DNA of 64,000 nucleotides from Chlorophyllum brunneum (lineage: Eukaryota > Basidiomycota > Agaricomycetes > Agaricales > Agaricaceae): assembly GCA_963576785.1 (NCBI GenBank), contig OY756144.1, positions 1,612,001 through 1,676,000 on the forward strand. Direction: 5' to 3'. Positions within the stretch are counted from its first letter, which is position 1. Every line of letters begins with the position of its first letter. Shown here piece after piece: positions 21,476 through 32,369 of the stretch. A program made the translations under genes and the position numbers. The notes beneath the pieces are model-generated. The model was not told where the DNA came from. It saw only the letters and a program-made list of their open reading frames with translations, and made no database searches.

Positions 21476-23709
21476 TCACCCACAAACATAAATCTTTCCA
21501 ACAGACGGGTCATGATCACTGATGCGATCGTTGAACGAAGGAGACCAGTTGTTGATATGTATATGTTCAAAGGCAGTCTTGTTCTTGTACGTTGCAATAG
21601 CAGGGGAAACAAAAACGTGGTCAAGTTGCTCCGAATTTTGGTCGAAGACATAGCTGTACCGCTCCACTGGAGGGATATCAACCAATTCGTCGAACTCGGT
21701 CAAGAGTTTGGTGAGAGGTGTGTAAACAGAACGAGTTTGAGTATATTCATTAAAATCACCCGCCACGATGATCTTTGTCGTAGAGTCGCGGCCGAGAACA
21801 GACTTGATGAAGTCCTAAACGAGAATATGAGCCTCAAAAAACCAACATAGCATCTGATCAACGCCCACCGCGACGATTGCAACTTGCTGAGTGCGGGCTT
21901 CAAGAGGAAAATTGATAGGAGGCCTAGAATTACCCTCAGTCGAGGAACTCCCTCCTTTGGAACTGAGATGAACGTTGATGGTGTAAAGCTTTTCTCCGTC
22001 CGGGGTTTGCCAAGCGGCGACAAGAGGCTTGCGAGTAAAATTCCAAGCCGTATTGGTAGGGTCGATGCGACCCGGATTGAGACTTTAAATGTATATATTG
22101 GGCCCGGAGGGAAGTTCCAGTAGCCGGGAAAGACATACCTCAGCGCCAGTCCCTCGCTAGCTTTCACCTCAATAGGATCTAAGGGACCCCCAGCAGGGGC
22201 ACCCGGAATGAGTTCGAGCTTCGTAGGGTGGTATCTAAAGCGAATTGGGTCAGCAGGTGCTGACTGGAGGTAATAAGCACAGAAACATACAGGAAGACAG
22301 TGCGAATGTTTCCACCAGGAACACCACCGTCTTGGTCATCGACAGGATCAATCTGGGTATAATTGTATCTGACTCCGCTGATATTCTCAATGGAATCGAT
22401 AAGATTTGTGATGGTGACGTCTGCGGTTACCGTCCCGTCATCCTTCTCGCCTGAGTTGTCTTGTATTTCTTGAAGAAAGAGCAGGTCCGGAGTCTTCATG
22501 AGATTGGCAATGTGGGAGGCGATGTTGGACATGTGAGATGAGGTCGGTCCCAAGTTTTCAACCTACGAATGTAGGTCAGTTTTGAGATAGTGAAATCAAA
22601 GGGAAAAAATTGACATTGTAGTCCCCAAAGGTAACAGTACATGGATCACTGTCGTCTGATGTGATCTTGGTGGGGGGGATTTCGCTGCTAGGTCGGGAGA
22701 CGATCTGCGGAGCAGTTAGTGGGAGGACATAGAAGAATCCAAATCTACACAAAAGATTAAGCTTGACGATCGAATCACAGAGGTCAAAGGCTCAACCTAC
22801 TGATAAACAACCGGGCCCGTAATGTCGGTCAAGGCGACACCAACGGCGGTCGTCGGGTTCTTCGTTCCATCAAGAGGAGAACCTATGATAACAGTCTCAG
22901 GGTTTCCATCCGGTATGCCATCAGGACCTGCGGTACATAATGAGGATAATACGGGACTCATTAGGAGGAACCCGTACCAAAAGTAATAGATATTCCACCA
23001 CGACTATTCTTGCCAGTCACCGGCCAGTCACCATAGACCCAAAACTCTCCAAATTGATTCTCGAAATTCGTAGCCGTGGGCTTGGCGACAGTAACGATCT
23101 GACCCTCTAAGCTTTCCCAGAAATCAAGACCGAACTGATCTGGCTGCAACTCGGCGTTCACAGTGTCAACGTGACTGACGTTGTTCGGGCTAGACAAGAA
23201 GCCATCTGGACCGACGTCAAGGGCAGATAGAAACTGGGTTGGGGGACTACGGTCTCTGCCAAGGACAACGATGGGGAATGTGTTGTTGGAAGAGTGAACC
23301 ACAATGTTAGTTGGGGAGGCGATTTCAGTGGAAAACAGATTGTCTGGGGAAGTACTGGAACGGAATTCCTGTACTCGACCATCAAGAGTGATATAGTCAC
23401 CGATGTTGAGCCGACCGAGGACCGTCGTCGAAGTCGTGAAGACTTGGATACCATTGGACGCACGGATATCTTCTGATTTTTCACCTAAGAGATAGAATCC
23501 ACTGGAGCCCTGAGGGAACGTTCACTGATTAAATATACGTTCCTATAGGACTAGCTTACCTTGGCGGTGACTATGCCGGTCACATTCTGGACGGATTGGT
23601 TAGCGAGGGGGCTGATGAACCGATTGCCTTGGATCTCAACAATCGTAATTGAGGAAACGGCGGAGAGATAGATTGTCGTGACAAGGAGTTGGTAGAGCCG
23701 TTTCATCAT
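21476..23709 (-). CDS. secreted endonuclease/exonuclease/phosphatase-fold protein, extracellular nuclease-like
   Basis: The start at 23709 gives MMKRLYQLLVTTIYLSAVSS, a likely signal peptide. The N-terminal half (exons to about 22800) looks like an OB-like region found in bacterial-type extracellular nucleases, with ITLDGRVQEF and SLEGQIVTV. The C-terminal half is an endonuclease/exonuclease/phosphatase domain with motifs in the correct order: GDYNVENL (22600 region), LFLQEIQDNSG with the catalytic Glu, TINVHLSSKGGSSS, VAGDFNEYTQTR, and SDHDPSVG at the end. Catalytic residues therefore look intact. A role in extracellular DNA breakdown or nutrient recovery is inferred from the family. Several introns of about 50-60 nt interrupt the gene. 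Confidence 0.85.
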
Positions 23710-24315
23710 GAAGGACACCAGGGCGTTGTACTGAGTGTCAACCCACCAGATGACCTAGATGAAAGATGCATGTGGTTATTAAGTCCCTCGCTGGTCGACA
23801 TGGGAGATTAAGTTAGCACTGTTTGAGCACATGTTGCCATTGCTGCCGGTTCCATTATTAGCTGAATTATTCCGGCGTCTGAGCAGGTATTCCGCTGGTC
23901 GTTGACAAATTCTTGAATTCGTGATGCGTGTTGGGTGTGAAATCAGCAAAGGGCGAAGTGAGGGGCTGAGAATTGCAGTGGCGACCGCCGATCGCCATGT
24001 TGCACAGAGCCAGCCCCCGCACTAAATGCGCAAATACGATGGCGAGCCCTCCTACGAGTGTTAGATACCTAGAAATGTCCAGTCGCCGGCGACCTTGAGT
24101 TGAGAAGGGAGTGGAACTTATCTGCCTGATGCATAAATGGCACATGGATCCTCGCAGACAGCAGATTCCGATCAGGACAAATGTGCCTGGTTCAACTGGA
24201 TATTCCCACCGATTGGTATCGGAGCATGCAGAGGTAACAGCCCTCACAACTCTCACCTCAGAGCCATTCTTTATTTTGATGCAACTATGCTACAATGGTT
24301 TCGTAGGTTAAGAAA
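23710..24315. other. intergenic region between two minus-strand secreted-protein genes
   Basis: About 600 bases. It holds the promoter of the nuclease-like gene and the 3' region of the secreted-protein gene. A 129-codon minus-strand frame at 23867-24256 has no recognisable features. Confidence 0.35.
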
Positions 24316-25666
24316 CTAATTCTGGGTGGCAGCTTTGCAGGCATTATTTTGTTGGTCGCACTGCCCAACAGTGAGGCCTGAGCTTCTTCCGGTTTGTGAG
24401 TTCACTATGTTCGCGCATTTGTTATGCTGGATGTCGCAAGAACGCCCGAGAGCAGCTCTAGCATTCGAAAAGCTACCAGATCCTTCAACATAAAATCCAC
24501 GTCCGCCAGGCCTAACGGATGGGGCGGTTGCACCGCCGACTGTGGATAGATTCAGCCAAATGCGGGCAAAATTATGCCGAAACACTTACGAGCACTAGTG
24601 AATGTCTGGAGGTTTTGGCTTGAATTTGAGCCGTCTACGTCGACGTTGCTGGATGGAACTCTCTGTCAGGCCCATACGAGGTTATGGTTAAACTTAACAT
24701 ACCCGCCGTTGTTTTGAGGATCCTGACCATCAGATGCATTGTCGTCGGGGCCATTGCTGGCCCCACCATTTGCAGATTCATTCTCGGTGTTGGAACTATT
24801 GCCCGAGGTGGACCCACCACTGACAGCAGCAGAAATTTCGTCTTCTGTCGCATCGGGAACAAGTAACTTCTGGGTGAAAATGCATCCCTCGGAGTCGTTG
24901 GCATCATCACAGGTGTTTCCTGCTGCAGTAGGATCATTAACATCTCCGGGTGCAAAAGTACCCGCGTTCAGAGCCTCGAGGGGGTCACCACCAACTGAGG
25001 CAATTTGCTTCGCAAGTTCCAATATAATAGCTTTGTTGATGGAAGTTGCATTGTCTGAAGCGGGGTCCTGCGTGGGTTTTTCCTAAATTCTTGGATGACG
25101 AAGTGAAAGTTAGAAATGAACCTGATGTTGTTGAATAGCAGCAATTTCCGGGTTGACCGCCTTGATACTGGTGCAAAGTGCGCTCACAAGCCCGACTTTG
25201 CCAGTGTTGCGCTCGAGGGCGCGGAAGATGAGGGCGGAGACCTGACCGTCAATATCGCCTGCTGCTTTGGCGTTGCTAAACGCCTGATCAGCGACGGCCT
25301 GCTGAAGGCAGTCCGGGTCCTGGTGGGTTGGAAATCAGTCGGGTGTGTTGGTATTTAGTTGATATTCGTAGTGGGGGAACAATGGGACTCACTGCAATAT
25401 TTCCCAACCCTCTGGCCGCGGCGGTATTACCAAGTAGGGCAAAAACAGGGTCGACTATTTGGTCTGGGTTGTTGAGGTTGAGGCTGGCTCGGACGGCGGT
25501 CAGGAATTTTTCGTGGGAGTGCTCTGGTGGACAGGTATGTTAGTATGTTGGGGGGATTGGGTGTGCTACAGCGGTCCCTACCTTGTGGTACCTCTCGTCG
25601 GATAGGCAGGCTTAGGGCCAGGCCGGACAAAGAAATGAAAGACAAAAAATTCAGACGAAACTGCAT
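24316..25666 (-). CDS. conserved secreted protein with paired-cysteine C-terminus
   Basis: The start at 25666 gives MQFRLNFLSFISLSGLALSL, a clear signal peptide, followed by PIRRE. Exons encode an alanine-rich helical region (residues about 30-120, for example LLGNTAAARGLGNIA and LERNTGKVGLVSALC), then a low-complexity linker of Asn, Ser, Gly, Asp and Pro. The C-terminal domain (24316-24600) contains two copies of a C-x6-C motif: CDIQHNKC and CDQQNNAC. This arrangement recurs in uncharacterised secreted proteins of basidiomycetes as I know them. It is not a recognised enzyme. It lies in the same orientation as the secreted nuclease-like gene downstream. Confidence 0.7.
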
Positions 25667-26298
25667 TTCGAAAGGGCGTTGTCTCTATGGGCGAAATGAG
25701 TGACTAGATAATTGCTGGAGAGGGAGAACTCACCAGCTCCCGGAATATATAGAAAGGTAAATAGATGGCGAAAATCAAGAGCCTGTCTTGAGCTAGAAGC
25801 TGAAAGAGAGAGGAGAACAAACAAGATGAGGAGACATTCCCCAATTTTCAAGCTTTTATATTATAAAAAAGTCGGGAAGTCATTGTTGACTGTCGTTAGG
25901 AAACAATACCAGACCCACGGTAAAGGGGGGGAATTATCAGAGTTGCCTTGGTTTTGTTGATCCTTACACCCCGAGCGATGATAGTAAATAAAACTTGATC
26001 TCACAAAGGAAGGAAAGGGCAGTAAAAGTACCGAAGGTCTATCATCCGAATCGGCTGAGGAGACATTTTTAATTTATTGGTTCTGTTGTCGTGCACTCGT
26101 GGTCTTTAGCCGTTCATACAATGAATGTGAGCCTTAAGTCAGCTGCTCGTTCCAGTCAATTGCATTGACAGGCGGTCCTTGAGGGTATGAATGACAGGAT
26201 CAATTTACGTTAATCGAGGAATGTGTATGGCAGTGCCGAGCGAAGGCACCTTGTGCACTCTCAAGGACGTAGCAACAAAGATGGCGACCTGTAAAACT
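25667..26298. other. intergenic region with TATA-like element for the secreted-protein gene
   Basis: About 630 bases. An AT-rich stretch at about 25855-25870 reads as a TATA-like element on the minus strand, about 190 bases upstream of the start at 25666. A likely 5'-untranslated intron (minus-strand gtgagttctc...cccatag, about 25687-25732) lies between them. No further gene seen. Confidence 0.35.
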
Positions 26299-27035
26299 CT
26301 ATATGCGGACAGTGGTTGCTTCCTTTTTTGATAACTTATGTAGATCCTGTTCTGGAAATAACGTGAGAAATGCATTTCCGATAGCAGTAATAGCTTGGTG
26401 TCGACTCACGAATACCCCAAACATGTGCACGTAGGTCGAGGAATTCTACATGGTTACTTCAGCGCCAGATATCACGAGTGGAAGGAGGAGGGATAACTGA
26501 CCGACGTGTAGCCCATCATAAAGCTTCTTGACCTCTGCCCTGATGCGAACAATGTCCTCTTTCGAGGTAGAGGTTTCACCTAATGCCTTGAGATCCTTCT
26601 CCACGGCTTCGATTCGTCTAACATGAGTAGATACCTGCAAATTGCGATTAGGGTTGATTTTGACAACTCAGCCATGCAGTTCCGAAACAGGGTGCTCACC
26701 TTTTCGGTGCTCAGCTTCAGTTCTTCAACACTGGTTTGCAATGCAGCTGAAGCTTTCTGATATTCGTCTAAGAGGTGGTATGCAGCATAAGATGAAGCGA
26801 GAGAGAAACCGAACAGGAAGCCGACAATTCTGCAAAGAACTTCAGAAACCACATTCAACGCGTGTGGAAGGAGATGTGCACCCTCCGCGAATTCCTCCGA
26901 TGGGTTTCCTTTGGGCCTGGACGGCGCCCGGGGTAGCCTCCTCCTTCAGGACAGTAGAGGTCGAGAAAGAGCGGTGGATATATGCGCGCATAGTGGCCGT
27001 GCGCAAGGAAGAAATCAAGCGTGGGGTTGATGCCA
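26299..27035 (-). CDS. mitochondrial membrane coiled-coil protein
   Basis: The start at 27035 gives MASTPRLISSLRTATMRAYI followed by HRSFSTSTVLK, a typical mitochondrial targeting sequence. After the first intron comes one hydrophobic helix (IVGFLFGFSLASSYAAYHLL), then a long coiled coil (VEELKLSTEKVSTHVRRIEAV and VRIRAEVKKLYDGLHV). The last two exons give EFLDLRAHVWGIQQDL and end in TTVRI at 26299. A single inner-membrane anchor with a coiled-coil domain is the most natural reading. I recognise it as a conserved fungal type but know no assigned function. It is divergent from POP1, with about 150 bases between the starts. Confidence 0.65.
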
Positions 27036-27187
27036 TTGCTAACCACGTCCTTGAAAGTTGAAAGTCGAGTTCTGGGTGCTTGCCGTCGGTGTATGGCAGC
27101 AGCGAGTGGTCCCGCGCGTCACGTGACACACGGCAAATAGGGGGGGTTGGAGCCAAGTTCTTTCCTGCAGGCTGTCGGCTTCGCGAA

Positions 27188-30100
27188 ATGCTCTCACACC
27201 AAGGCAAAAAACGCACGGGCGGAAGGGAGGATATGACCGGGCGCGAGAAGAAGAAACAAAAAATGAATATCGCAAGGACAATTTCTGTCCAGCCCGGCTC
27301 AGTCGCACATGGATCTGGGAACGGCGTCATAAAAGGCATGCATGGTTTGCCAAGTGCATTAGATGTCGAAAAGTTTGCCGAGGTGTGTCTATTATTTGAT
27401 CTCTTTCTGTGCGGTGTGGTGACTCGTGGATAGGCAAGAGCTTTTGAGATCGATGCTATGGAAAAGGCAATGAAGGCCGCTAGGTACTCAAACTCAACGT
27501 AAACCGACTTTATACTGATGATAGATCTCAGTGGTGCCTCGACTCAGCGAGCCTGGCAGACCCTTCCCAAACACCTTCGCCGCAGGGCGGCCAGTCATGA
27601 CGTTCGTCGCGTTCCTGCCAGACTCCGCGAAAAAGCAAAAGCCGAGGTGAGTGGATTTCTCGGGGGAATTATGCCTGGCTCACTGACCCCGGATTTTCGA
27701 GATGGATCCCATGAGAAAGAAAGTCCTCAGTAGGAAGCTTCCAAAGGCAGGCAAAAAGAAAAGAATAAAGAAAACGGAATCGTTCCTGAGGCGACAACGT
27801 ACGTTGGATTGTCCTTGGATACATGGCGTTGACACAAACATCGCCCCTAGATGACAAGTCGTGGCTAGAGACTCACCTGTGGCACGCCAAGCGAATGAAG
27901 ATGGAAAATATGTGGGGATACCGGTTGGTCAGACGTTTCATTACAAGAAACCATATTCTATTCTGAATTTATCATAGGCGGTGCAACCTACAGAAAAATC
28001 TTATCGTGCCTCACATCGTGCCTCGATCCAAGGGTCCATCATCCACGACGCGTCTTACTTTGCAACCCTCGAGCTTAGAGGCCCAGAGTTTATTCTGGTT
28101 TCTATTCTTCGGTTGATCTGTGATCCCCAAGGTGCAGGTCCTGGTGCGCTTCGGTAAGTTTGTTAGCTTTGAAAATCCCTCCCGGTCCTTTACCTTGTAC
28201 TTTAGTTGGGTTGTAGGTTCTCGGGTATTCAATACCCATTTGTACGCGTGTGGCTCTTATCCGTTCGGTCTCCTGGGACCGGCGACAATCATATGGCGAC
28301 CCATGAATACACAGCTTAACGACCAGGAAGGGCCGAAGGCCTCGCGGAAGGGTAAGGAGGCACTCATTGACCTCACGAGTGCTCCACTAGCGGATCCCAA
28401 CAGGCCAAGGTGTCTTTGGTTGCGTATTCACCCCCTCATATTTGACAATGTCACTGGTGAATTGCAGAAAGCAACCTCTCAACTTTTGGATCGACCAAGG
28501 TCGTCGACAGAGCAGATCGAAATCGAGATCGCAGATTTGAGGGGGCAGGTCAATGCATTTGAAATCATGGGCTCGAAATCGAGCCAGGTTCTGAAGGGTG
28601 CACTTACCCCAGTCTCGAAAGATGATAGGGAGGATTTCAAGCAGGTCTGTTTCAATGTGTTCAAAGTAATGCGAATTTCTTGACTGGTATTGTAGTTCTG
28701 GAATTCCTTGTCCCAACTACAAACACCCGGCTCGATCCCCCGTGACACAGTTATTGGCTTTTCAGTAATCGATCCAAGACTAAAGTGAGTGGTATCTGGG
28801 GCGTCGTTATGGGCCTAGCTTACTGTACTACAGTTTTCCACCTAAAAATGGTCGCCTCCAGTACAAGGAAGAGACGTCTCTAATTTTTCCGAGCACTGAG
28901 CTTGCGAAAAGCGATATATGGGAGCAGGATGTCCGTAAAACGTTATCTAAACCCCGTTACAAGAAGAAGGACATCGATGAGCGACGTTCCAAGGCAAGTA
29001 CCTGTTTCAACCTCCTTTGTGTCGCGCTAACATATGATTAACAGAACCTCGTTCCTGGGACCCCACTCGCCCCAGAGCGCCAAGATGACCGCGTACCCGT
29101 CCTTATCATCCGACGTACACTTGAAACTCCGGGTGCCGAGAGCCAGTCTATCAGCGGCTACACTCTCCTCTTTCCTGCAGGATGGGCAATGGCATTTTGG
29201 TCTTCGTTGACATACACTGGGACCCGCATCGGCGGACAGCGCGAACGACAAACCCAAGCTTATGAGGCTGGTACCCCTTATTTCCCTTGTGACTTCCCTT
29301 GTTCTCCTGCATACGAGGACTATGCGGCTAAGAGTGAGGACGAGGGGAAACGGAAGTGGGCCAGGAAGCCACCGGCAAAGAGGGTCAACTATAAGAAGTT
29401 GGGAGTTCGTAGTCCGTGGCGCGCGGATTGGGATGCCATACTTGGATTGAAGGAGGTGGTGGCCGGACTAGAAAAAGAGGAAGCAGAGGTGGAGGAGAAT
29501 TTTGGGCAGTTTGCATCTACGCAGAGGGACAATCAGATGGGCATGGACGTGAGTGCCGGCGAGAGTGGAGGCGGGAAGGAAGATTTTGAAATCCTCGATA
29601 CCTCGGTAATGGATCTTGACGAGTCGGAACTCAAACCATGGCTCTTTCGAGGTTCTGAAATTACCAGAATACTTAAGGCGCTTAGACTGGACCCTGCTAC
29701 CGATCTCCTGAAGGAATTCAACAAATTACGGCAGAAAAGGTCACTAGAGCCGTTGAGCTCCTTGATAAATGCGAATGAGTTCCTCAACCATGCATTGGTG
29801 AATGTCAAGGTGATCATGTTCAGAGAGGGTGTACCTGAAGACATGGCTATGATTTGTCGGGTGCCAGATGAAGAGGCCGTGGCCTGGGAGCAGCTGACAG
29901 AGGGTAAGACACAAGGAGGAACTGGTGTTCCTCACATGCTGCAGGTTCGCTGATACCTCGTTCCATTTCCTCTGGCTGATACAGCTTGTATAGCTGGCCA
30001 ATAAACGACCACCTCAGGAAGATGTTATTGGATATGTTACAACTGGTCATTACTCACTCTCAAGAGGAGAAGGATTCGCTCTTGGTGCGATCCCTTTGAT

Positions 30101-30304
30101 AAAACTACTTGAATTGCAGGTGCAACAAGGACGGCACGTCTTCGTTCTCTGGTCATATCAGCGAGGCAAACTTATCATATTTCATGGCTTAGACTTCACC
30201 CTCTCCGAGCAACAGAGAAACAAACATTGCTTGTCAAAGTTCGAAACACCAACGGTCAACAGTGCCGCCCAGCACACCTTAAAGTCCTCGAAAGTGGAAG
30301 TTAG
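27188..30304 (+). CDS. POP1: RNase P/MRP protein subunit Pop1
   Basis: Largest protein subunit of RNase P and RNase MRP, needed for tRNA 5' processing and rRNA processing. N-terminal signatures are GREKKKQKMNIARTI, FEIDAMEKAMKAARS, TQRAWQTLPKHLRRRAASHDV and RRVPARLREKAKAE, then KSWLETHLWHAKRMKM. The POPLD block is present as GYTLLFPAGWAMAFWSSLTY. The conserved end LLVKVRNTNGQQCRPAHLKVL stops at 30304 but lies in a different frame from the preceding GEGFALGAIPLIKLLELQ, so a 35-nt intron at 30085-30119 or a one-base frame break near 30120-30145 is required. The start at 27188 is chosen because it includes the basic GREKKKQK segment. It has many introns. Confidence 0.9.
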
Positions 30305-30648
30305 AGCGAGGGTGATCTCATTACACTGTACGGATTACACGGAGACTCATGGTGTAGTGATTTGGACAGTAGTTGTTACAAGAATAATTGTTATGCCAGG
30401 AGAAGAGGTCGAGGTTATTGCTTGCTACTACAGGGGTGGACGAATTTTTGTCGAGAGCGAGAGCGAGTAGTCCATTGGAGCAACGCTGGAGTAGATGGTA
30501 CGAGAAACTGAGTGAAAATGGAAGTGAGGAGGTGCGAGCAAGAAATGGTGAGTATGGAAATGTCCGAATTGTTATGTACTCAAACAAAAAAAAAAACATA
30601 AAGAGAGGCGGAAGGGAAAAGAGACCTGAAGGTCAACCTCGATTATTA
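30305..30648. other. convergent 3' region between POP1 and borealin
   Basis: About 340 bases between two tail-to-tail genes. An alternative, unspliced POP1 frame would run on to 30470, but it lacks the conserved C-terminal sequence. Confidence 0.35.
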
Positions 30649-32200
30649 TTATCCGATTTTCCATTTGTCTACAGCAGCTTGGACTAGTCTGCCCATCTCC
30701 TGTTTGGCCTGCTTTTTTGCGCTCTCAGTGATGCCTTCTAATGCATCGATAGACCCGGGAGATGTTTGTAGAGGGTCAAACTCTAACATATGACCATCTT
30801 TTGTAGGTATAGCCACGAGCGCCGAAAATGTCCGGGTAACCTTTGGAGGCTGAGGTGTTTGCTGTTCCGGAGGAGAAACGTAAAACGGGTGCGTAGTGGG
30901 AAATCGCGCGGTGGGATATAACGAGTTACTTGTAGTGTTCTGAGGTATTGGCTGAGAGGGGTTACGAGAATGGGATGTAGAAGGCGCTTGTGAAGACGAG
31001 GTGGTGTAAAAGCTACTTTGGGAATTTGTGCGGGAGAGCCCGTTGAGCGTCGAGGGAAAGGCAACGGATGGGTCTCTCCGGACGACAATACTGTTTTTTG
31101 AAAGCTTGAGAGATGATTTGTCATTTATTTGGGAGCTCCCGGGTTGTGTTGCAATGTGTTCTGCTTCCCCTTCCGCGTGTTCTATGGCCTTGAACCAAGC
31201 CATACCAGACTGATAGGGATTGGCGAGTGGAGATCCGTTTACACTTAGCATACTTTCATCTTTTCTTGGTAGCCGCATGGTAGGTGGATCATTGTTGGTT
31301 GTGGTTTTACTGCCGGGAAACTTCGGGGTTTTGGGATGCAGGGAGGGGTTAAAGCTCGAACTTGGCGGGACACGGTTGGTTTGTTGGTGGGGCTGCGTTA
31401 TTGACCTCCCAAGACTGGATTTCGTAGGAGACGTGGACCGGGTTGGGTGTCGAGGGTTGGACGAAGTGTAGGTATTGAAGGGCGGTCTTGATTTTGTAGG
31501 ACTCGGGGAAGCAGGTATCCGAGATAATGATTGAGGCTGGGCAGAGAATCAGCGGGCGGCGACCTGGATACGAGAATAGGTGACATACACCTGATCTAGA
31601 AGGGACTTTGTTCGTTGCTGAAACTAATCGTCGCCGCTGGGCGGTACCTGGTCCTGTCGAGGTGCCAGCAACCTTTTTTGGTGAGGGCGAAGGTGCTGTC
31701 CGCGCTAGACAGAAGTGTCAGGAATGTAAGGCATCAGGAAGCTCCGAACATACCAGTCTTCGTAGCTCGCGGAGCCTCTCCATCTTTATTGCTGTTCTTT
31801 TCCATTTCAGCCTCAACCCCTTCCACCCATTTCCTCTTTCGCATGCTCTTGTCTATTTCTCCGAATTCAGCATCGGCTCCGGCAGCTACAAGCCTCTCTT
31901 TCTGGTAGCCGCGCAAAGCAGCCTGAATGTTGCCTTGGTATTTCTCCCCGAACTCCCGCATAGTCATGGATCGAACTTGTTTCGGTATGCGAGACACTTG
32001 TCCCTCCTGGTGGATGGTAAAGTTCTCTAGGTTGTCCGCGAGCCATGTTTCGAATTGACGTGTGCGATGAGCGACTGCAGGCAAATGTGAAGGCATGTCA
32101 GAGACGAAGTGAAAAGGTAAGCACCTTCGATGTCGAGGTTTGCGATGAGCTGGCGCTTCTCGTCTTCGGTGTATTTGCGCTTTGCGAGCGGACGATTCAT
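30649..32200 (-). CDS. NBL1: borealin/Nbl1-like chromosomal passenger complex subunit
   Basis: The N-terminal exons give MNRPLAKRKYTEDEKRQLIA, NLDIE, VAHRTRQFETWLADNLENF, QVSRIPKQVRSMTMREFGEKY and GNIQAALRGYQ. This is the borealin N-terminal helix that pairs with INCENP and survivin in the chromosomal passenger complex. A long Ser/Pro/Thr-rich middle follows, with several basic and possibly kinase-phosphorylated patches. The last exon ends with a conserved block (TFSALVAIPTKDGHMLEFDP and ESAKKQAKQEMGRLVQAAVD) like the borealin C-terminal dimerisation domain. Yeast Nbl1 contains only the short N-terminal part; this is a full-length borealin-type protein. Together with Aurora B the complex corrects kinetochore attachment. 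It is divergent from ERG26, with 169 bases between the starts. Confidence 0.82.
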
Positions 32201-32369
32201 TGTTGATTTTGACGAGAACGTTGGCGATTGACCCTCGACGCGCTCGAGGTTGAGGTCACGTGAGTTGGGTCTGCTGGAATTAGACGCTCGAAATATTTGT
32301 CGTCCCACTCCCTCTCCGCATCCCCCATTTGTCCTCCCATTCCCTTTTCTTAATTCGAACGCAGAAACA

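Noticed and set aside
23867..24256. 129-codon minus-strand open frame between the secreted-protein genes
   Set aside because: No start context, signal or domain; likely chance.
30305..30470. Unspliced extension of POP1 to 30470
   Set aside because: It replaces the conserved C-terminus with unrelated sequence; the 30304 stop in the other frame keeps the family ending.
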